Program-made: the position numbers and the translations under genes
The notes under the pieces: model-generated
The model's database searches: none
Told to the model about the DNA's origin: nothing
The model's input: the letters and a program-made list of their open reading frames with translations, nothing else
Shown here: positions 59,396 to 64,000 of the stretch, in pieces
How positions within the stretch are numbered: the first letter of the stretch is position 1
Layout of the letters: each line of letters starts with the position of its first letter
Assembly: GCA_021018815.1 (NCBI GenBank)
Contig: JAITYX010000074.1
Location: 558,001 to 622,000, forward strand
DNA length: 64,000 nt
DNA from: Talinum fruticosum
Lineage: Eukaryota > Streptophyta > Magnoliopsida > Caryophyllales > Talinaceae
Direction of reading: 5' to 3'

Positions 59396-59945
59396 AGGAA
59401 AGTATAACATACTGCTCCTAATGAACACCTCACTACTGTTTGGAATGCGCCACCTGTAGGATCTGTCAAGCCAAATGTAGATGCCTCCATTCGGAAAGAT
59501 GGTTGGATAAGATTGGGGGTTATGAGAAGAGATAACAAAGGTGAAGTAATTGTGGCAGTGGTCAAGCAGATAAGAGCAACCTAGACACCCACTATTGCTG
59601 AAGCCAAGATGACACTTTTTGACTTACAAATCACAAGAAAGTTCAACCACCAGAAGATCACAATTGAATTTGATTGTCTTCCCCTTATCCTCAGGCTGAA
59701 AAGCTCTCTTAACTTCTTTAGTGATTTTGATTTGGTGTTAGATGACTTGTTTTTCTATTGTAGTTTCTTTATTTCTTGTAACTAGGAACATGTCTAGAGA
59801 GATGACAATTTAGTAACCCATCATCTTGCGAGAGTCATTCCCGCAGGGATAGAGCATGTTTGGCTAGAGGTTTGTCCTAAGCCAATCTCTACTTATGCAC
59901 CCATGGATGCATTATCTATTAATTAAACCCTACTTTTTCTCGATG
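59396..59945 (+). pseudogene. LINE RNase H domain fragment
   Basis: The translation shows PPVGSVKPNVDASIRKDGWI, then RLGVMRRDNKGEVIVAVV, a stop, then PTIAEAKMTLFDLQITRKFN and ITIEFDCLPLILRLKSSLNF: the D-x-S, E-A-x-A and E-x-D pattern of a plant LINE-type RNase H. A later RDDN-VTHHLARV block fits its C-terminus. Internal stops show decay. No tail was found. Confidence 0.65.
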
Positions 59946-60016
59946 TATTTTGATACTGATATCCCCACCACTACACCAGCCGCTTTATATAGCTTTGTAT
60001 TGCAGAAAACTAAAAT

Positions 60017-60393
60017 TTACTACTATTAGATATACACACCGAAAATACACAACGATTTGTACCCCAGGATAACACTAGAAAATATGTATTTTGCTTCTTA
60101 TTGGAGAAAATTAAAATTAAAATATTTTTTTATTTTGATCAAATTAAAATATAAATATTAGATACATAGACTGGAAGTACAAAACTATTTGTACTGGGCA
60201 TGACACTAGAAAATTTGATCTTGGAAAGACATGTTTGATCTTGGAAAGACATGAACGAGCACAAGAGTGAGAAACCAAATATTTTAAAAAGCATTAAAAC
60301 CTTTTCAAATATTTTAAAAGACAACAATCCAAGAGAGAGACAATTACAACTGGTCCAAATATTTTAAAGGACAATAATCCAAGACAGAGACTT
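60017..60393. repeat. Cluster of imperfect local direct duplications
   Basis: Three duplications lie close together: a ~64-bp unit (about 60017-60080 and 60152-60215, sharing ACACTAGAAAAT and ATTTGTAC); a 20-bp unit (TTTGATCTTGGAAAGACATG, about 60215-60253); and a ~38-bp unit (CAAATATTTTAAA and AATCCAAGA-AGAGAC, about 60306-60342 and 60356-60391). Slippage or template switching may explain them. Confidence 0.6.
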
Positions 60394-61246
60394 GATTGAT
60401 TGACTAATTTGAAAAGGAAAGAAAGTTTAATTTCTAGAAGAGTTTATGGTCTTCGCTTTCATTTTTAAAGCATGATTTATATAACAATGAACTTTTAATT
60501 TATTTATTAATATTAAAATTTTGATTATGTTTAACCTCACTATATTGAAAAGTACCTCGTGACTCACCTCAACTTTTTTTTTTTTTTAAAAAAAACCTTA
60601 GTATTCTAGTCATTTGTTTGAGAAAAAAATTACATTTTTATCCAATGACTTTCTACACAATTATTTTTGAAATAATTTAAAGCTCTATCAACAAATAGAA
60701 TTAGGGGCCCTAAAATGACTAAAATGCCCTTCATGTTTTTACTTTTCCACAAAAATATATGAAGATGATGGTGAGTATGATGACAACAAAAAAAGCTAAC
60801 CCAAAATTTGAACTAAATGATCCGAGCTCGAGACTGACTACTGAAAACCACCGACCCAAAGTTGACCCAAAATCGAAAAGTGACCCAAAGCGAACCAAAT
60901 TCAACCAAAATATTTTTCTCTAAAATTATTTTTCTTTGAAGACAAGCTTATTTGATAAAAATCGACTGATATGAGGTTGACTTGAACCGAAAATGACCAG
61001 GCTTGAAAGTGAATTGTGTTAACTCGAACACAATCTAACTCAAAGTTAATCAAACTCAAAATCAAACATAATGATCTATTTACCAATGAGGTTATTGCCT
61101 AGGAATTAAAATTAAGATCCCGAGTACATTAAAGTTCACGTTAGATTCCCCCTTCCCTCGTTGTATTAATGCCTTTTGTGGCTCCTTTGAACTAAAAAAA
61201 ATGATCCATTTGCTAGGTAATTATATTATTGTTATTATTATTATTA
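60394..61246. other. Intergenic, no recognised gene
   Basis: AT-rich with a T-run near 60573 and a GACCCAAA/GAACC-rich patch (60850-61050) resembling decayed subterminal MITE sequence. Confidence 0.45.
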
Positions 61247-61594
61247 GGCCTTGTTTGACAAAATTAGTTGTTTGAGTAGTGAATAGTTGTGTGCGGAGCG
61301 GATAAGCTGTTAGATTTTGGAGGTTAGCAGCGGGTAGTTGTTCAGTAACTTATTGGTTAGGTTAGCTAATTATTTAAATTTGCATAAAATGATATAAATA
61401 ATTTTTAAATATAAATTAATGAAAAGATATTTTTAACAAAAAAAATATGAAATAATACTTTTAAATGTAAAAAACTAATATTATTTAAAAATGTTACTTG
61501 AAACACTATAAGTTATTTCAAACGCTAGTTACACTAAAGGTTTTGACTTGATTAATACTAAAGACTACTCCAAACACTTCTGTCGAATAGAAAC
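61247..61594 (+). mobile_element. MITE, family copy 2 (plus orientation)
   Basis: The interior matches the reverse complement of 28420-28763, including TATAAATTAATGAAAAGAT, TTTTAAATGTA, GAAACACTA and CAAACGCTA, and the length is nearly the same (348 versus 344 bp). The left end is GGCCTTGTTTGACA, with TTA on both sides (61244-61246 and 61595-61597). The right terminus is eroded. Confidence 0.6.
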
Positions 61595-61598
61595 TTAC

Positions 61599-61735
61599 TA
61601 TTATTATTATTATTGAAAAATAAAAATAAGGGTTATATTGATTATTTTAGATCTTGTAAATATATTTATTATTATTATTATTGGAAAAATAAAAACAAGG
61701 GTTATTTTGATTGTTTTAGATCTTATACATCTATT
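61599..61735. repeat. 69-bp tandem duplication upstream of the GH1 gene
   Basis: GAAAAATAAAAATAAGGGTT at 61615 recurs, with one change, at 61684; TTATTATTATT precedes and TTTTAGATCTT follows both. It ends about 165 bases before the TATA box of the GH1 gene. Confidence 0.75.
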
Positions 61736-61900
61736 TGTTCAAATGTTGATGGATCTCTAAATTATTTTCAATTTTTACTGTTTTAGAAATACTGTAAAAA
61801 AAAAAAAAACTCTGTAGATCAAGATGTACATGTACATTTTTCTTTGTTTAATTACCAGCCATTTCTCCTACTGTATGACAGTAGTCACCAGCCATTCTCC

Positions 61901-61907
61901 TATAAAT
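61901..61907 (+). promoter_or_regulatory. TATA box of the GH1 beta-glucosidase gene
   Basis: TATAAAT lies 65 nt before the ATG, giving a predicted short leader of about 30 nt. Confidence 0.6.
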
Positions 61908-61965
61908 TAGAGAAAAGAGGGACCGTCTAATCGTATAAATTGCCTCAAAACCCAAAACAAAAAAA

Positions 61966-62347
61966 ATGAAGTGCAAGCTTTCAGCAGCAACAGCAACAAC
62001 CATAATCATCTTCTTCTTCCTCTTTCTCTCTCTTCATTTTTCTGTTTCTTCATCTTATCATCATCTCAAAACTACTGCAGATGCAGATGATGACCACGAC
62101 AATAATTCTTCTTCTCCATCAGAGATGGAATTTTCTGTCAACTTTCTCTTTGGTGCTGCTTCCTCTGCTTATCAGGTGCTGATAATTCGCTCCTTATAAT
62201 TTTTCTAATCCTTCTACTTTTATGTCATTAATTTGGAGGGAGTTTATGATTCTAGTTTTCTTTACATTTTAATTTCTCAGTATGAGGGTGCTTACTTGAG
62301 TGATGGTAAAGGGCTCAACAATTGGGATACTTTCACTCACACATCAG
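61966..62347 (+). CDS. GH1 beta-glucosidase, BGLU45/46/47-like (first two exons; continues beyond the window)
   Basis: Family 1 glycoside hydrolases hydrolyse beta-glucosides in the apoplast, ER or vacuole; the BGLU45/46/47 branch acts on monolignol glucosides such as coniferin. Exon 1 (61966-62175) encodes a signal peptide with a strong hydrophobic run ([20 protein letters not shown]), an acidic His/Asp-rich linker, and the GH1 N-terminal signature [11 protein letters not shown]. Exon 2 (62281-62347, 67 nt, the usual length for GH1 exon 2) encodes [20 protein letters not shown]. The [16 protein letters not shown] wording favours the monolignol-glucosidase branch. Catalytic glutamates lie outside the window. 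The branch assignment is from memory. Confidence 0.85.
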
Positions 62348-64000
62348 GTGAATTTAGATAATTATCAGTATTACATTAAACCCCCTCCACAAAAAAAACC
62401 CTAAATAGTTACCATAGTCATATACATACATATAGCTAGTTTGTTGATTATGCAAGGTTCATTAAATTCGATTAAATTCGTTAAAACAATAGTTAACTTA
62501 CCAGTTTTTTTTTTTTTTTGTTTTTTCCCCCGAAATAGTTAGATTTTGGGTCAATTTACTTGATCTAGTAAAGTTCATATAGGACTAATTCAATTCACTC
62601 GGCTATTTTTCACGTCAAATATGTGTCCAAAACAAAACAAAAAAAAATACAAATAAAAGAAATTAAATAAAAAAGAGTTCAACGAAAGGCGATTACGATA
62701 GAGCATGAGAGGCTAAGAACTTGAGATGCCTCTTAGCCTAGAGATGCTGGTAAAATTTCAATTCACCATTTTGTTTTCAGTGCTGGCAATATGTTCTGTT
62801 TTCTTTTATTTGTACTGTCTTAATTGGATCCTTTTAGGTGCATAGCTCTTTATTTACTAGTTATATGGTCGAAAAAAAACCTAAAATAAAAAATGAATCG
62901 AAACTTTATCGTGCTAAGTGTAATCCACAATAATTTGTTATGGGTCGAATCGAATACTAGCTCAACACATCTGCCATGGTGATGAAACATATGGCAATTT
63001 CACAGCCACGGTAAAAATAGAAAAGAAAAGGGAAAAAGGGTGCAGAACAATAATGTTTTGAGTTAAGGGTTAAAACTAAAATTATGAGTATATTGAAAAT
63101 CATATTCGAATTTCCATATTCTCCATTGTATTGTGTTGTACCAGTATTTGTGACTTCTATAAACTAAAGAAAAGTGTGTGTGGAATGAGTTGAAGTGAGA
63201 GGTCCCCAACATAGCAAAATTTTAATTAATTTTGGGCCCAATTAGGTTATATAATGGAGTAGGGGACCCTCTACAACATCATTTACTTATAAATCAAACA
63301 CTTTAAGATGTCTTCACTAAATAATTAAAGCTTGAAAAGTCTCAAGTGGTTGATGCTCATGTTGACCTTAAAGACATAGATGACCCAACATAGTTATGGA
63401 CAATTAACAACATTTTTAAATGTGATTGGTACATTTTTTTTTATTTTTGTGATAAAAGGCTCTAAATAGAATGTATATTTTCCATAAATTTAGTGTATAA
63501 AAGATGGAAAAACATCAAACATACAAACATTAGCCATAAAGTGCAAGAATTTAAGAGTGTGCCTTTTAAATTTTATAAGCATTATTATTTTTTATGGATG
63601 TTCCCTTCAATAATTTTAAAAAGTTTTAAACGTAAATTTTAATAATTTTTTCGCTAAAAGTATCCCAAAATACCCTTAGCCATCAAATAGCTCCGCTACT
63701 ACCTATGTTAATATTTTTTAAATTCCAATTAAAATTTTATCAAATTTTCACACGTTTTCTTAATATGCGACTCTAAACCAATTATTTGATAAGACATTTT
63801 TTTAGTGGTATACGTGGCCCATATACGGTATCAATGTTTTCAATTTTCCTCATTGAGTGATTTTACAATTAAAGCTGAAATTACTAAAGTTGGCATCATT
63901 TTAATTAATAAATAGTAGGAGAAAGAAAATTCTAGAGAGTGATTTTACACGAAATATTCTCAACTCTTCTCATAAGATTTTGGAGATATGCATACGTCAA
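62348..64000 (+). other. Intron 2 of the GH1 gene (to window end)
   Basis: It opens with GTGAAT. I searched for the expected short third exon (a VAVDHYHRY-type block) and found none, so the intron is at least 1.65 kb. It is AT-rich with a T-run near 62506 and no recognised repeat. Confidence 0.55.

Noticed and set aside
1..64000. CRISPR arrays, operons, bacterial or viral genes
   Set aside because: None seen; spliced genes and repeats are typical plant nuclear DNA.

Overview
This 64 kb window is plant nuclear DNA. It is AT-rich and has spliced genes with GT-AG introns, plant-specific protein families and abundant transposon debris. The proteins fit a core eudicot. The degenerate RNase H-type LINE tails look like those common in Caryophyllales (beet, spinach, quinoa), but that placement is a weak inference.

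Layout. At the left edge (94-664, +) lies the 3' end of an HD-ZIP IV epidermal transcription factor of the PDF2/ATML1 clade, with an apparent intron in its 3' UTR. From 11650 down to 5727 (-) is a complete PCF11-type cleavage/polyadenylation factor (PCFS4-like), also with an apparent 3'-UTR intron. From 18551 to 25177 (+) is a complete six-exon homologue of the alpha/gamma-adaptin-binding protein p34 (AAGAB). From 37160 to 46871 (+) are two tandem glucose-6-phosphate/phosphate translocator (GPT) genes with the same five-exon structure; the second has a 1-nt deletion in exon 4 that truncates its reading frame. At the right edge (61966 onward, +) the first two exons of a GH1 beta-glucosidase of the BGLU45/46/47 type are visible.

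Between the genes are mobile-element remains, several with ends that can be read directly. They include a ~0.93 kb hAT derivative (14719-15644) with an imperfect 8-bp target duplication and a tRNA-like box; a minus-strand LINE with a poly(A) tail (16207-17290); a Tourist-type element with TAA duplications (27646-28121); two copies of another MITE family in opposite orientation (28420-28763, 61247-61594); and two LINE RNase H fragments. A 5.86 kb MULE (47838-53699) carries a decayed FAR1-type transposase. It sits inside a (TA)n tract, which in turn appears to lie inside an older element with GTGTGTTTG ends (47586-54186). Further right are a foldback element with ~280-bp arms (55941-56714) and a hAT MITE with a perfect 8-bp duplication (57277-57878).

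The genes are independently transcribed housekeeping or metabolic genes; nothing suggests that they act as one pathway, apart from the GPT pair. I found no operon, CRISPR array or virus-derived gene. No wholly new biological system is evident. The items most worth checking are the GPT frameshift, the microsatellite-nested MULE with its tRNA-like passenger, and the element boundaries listed here.
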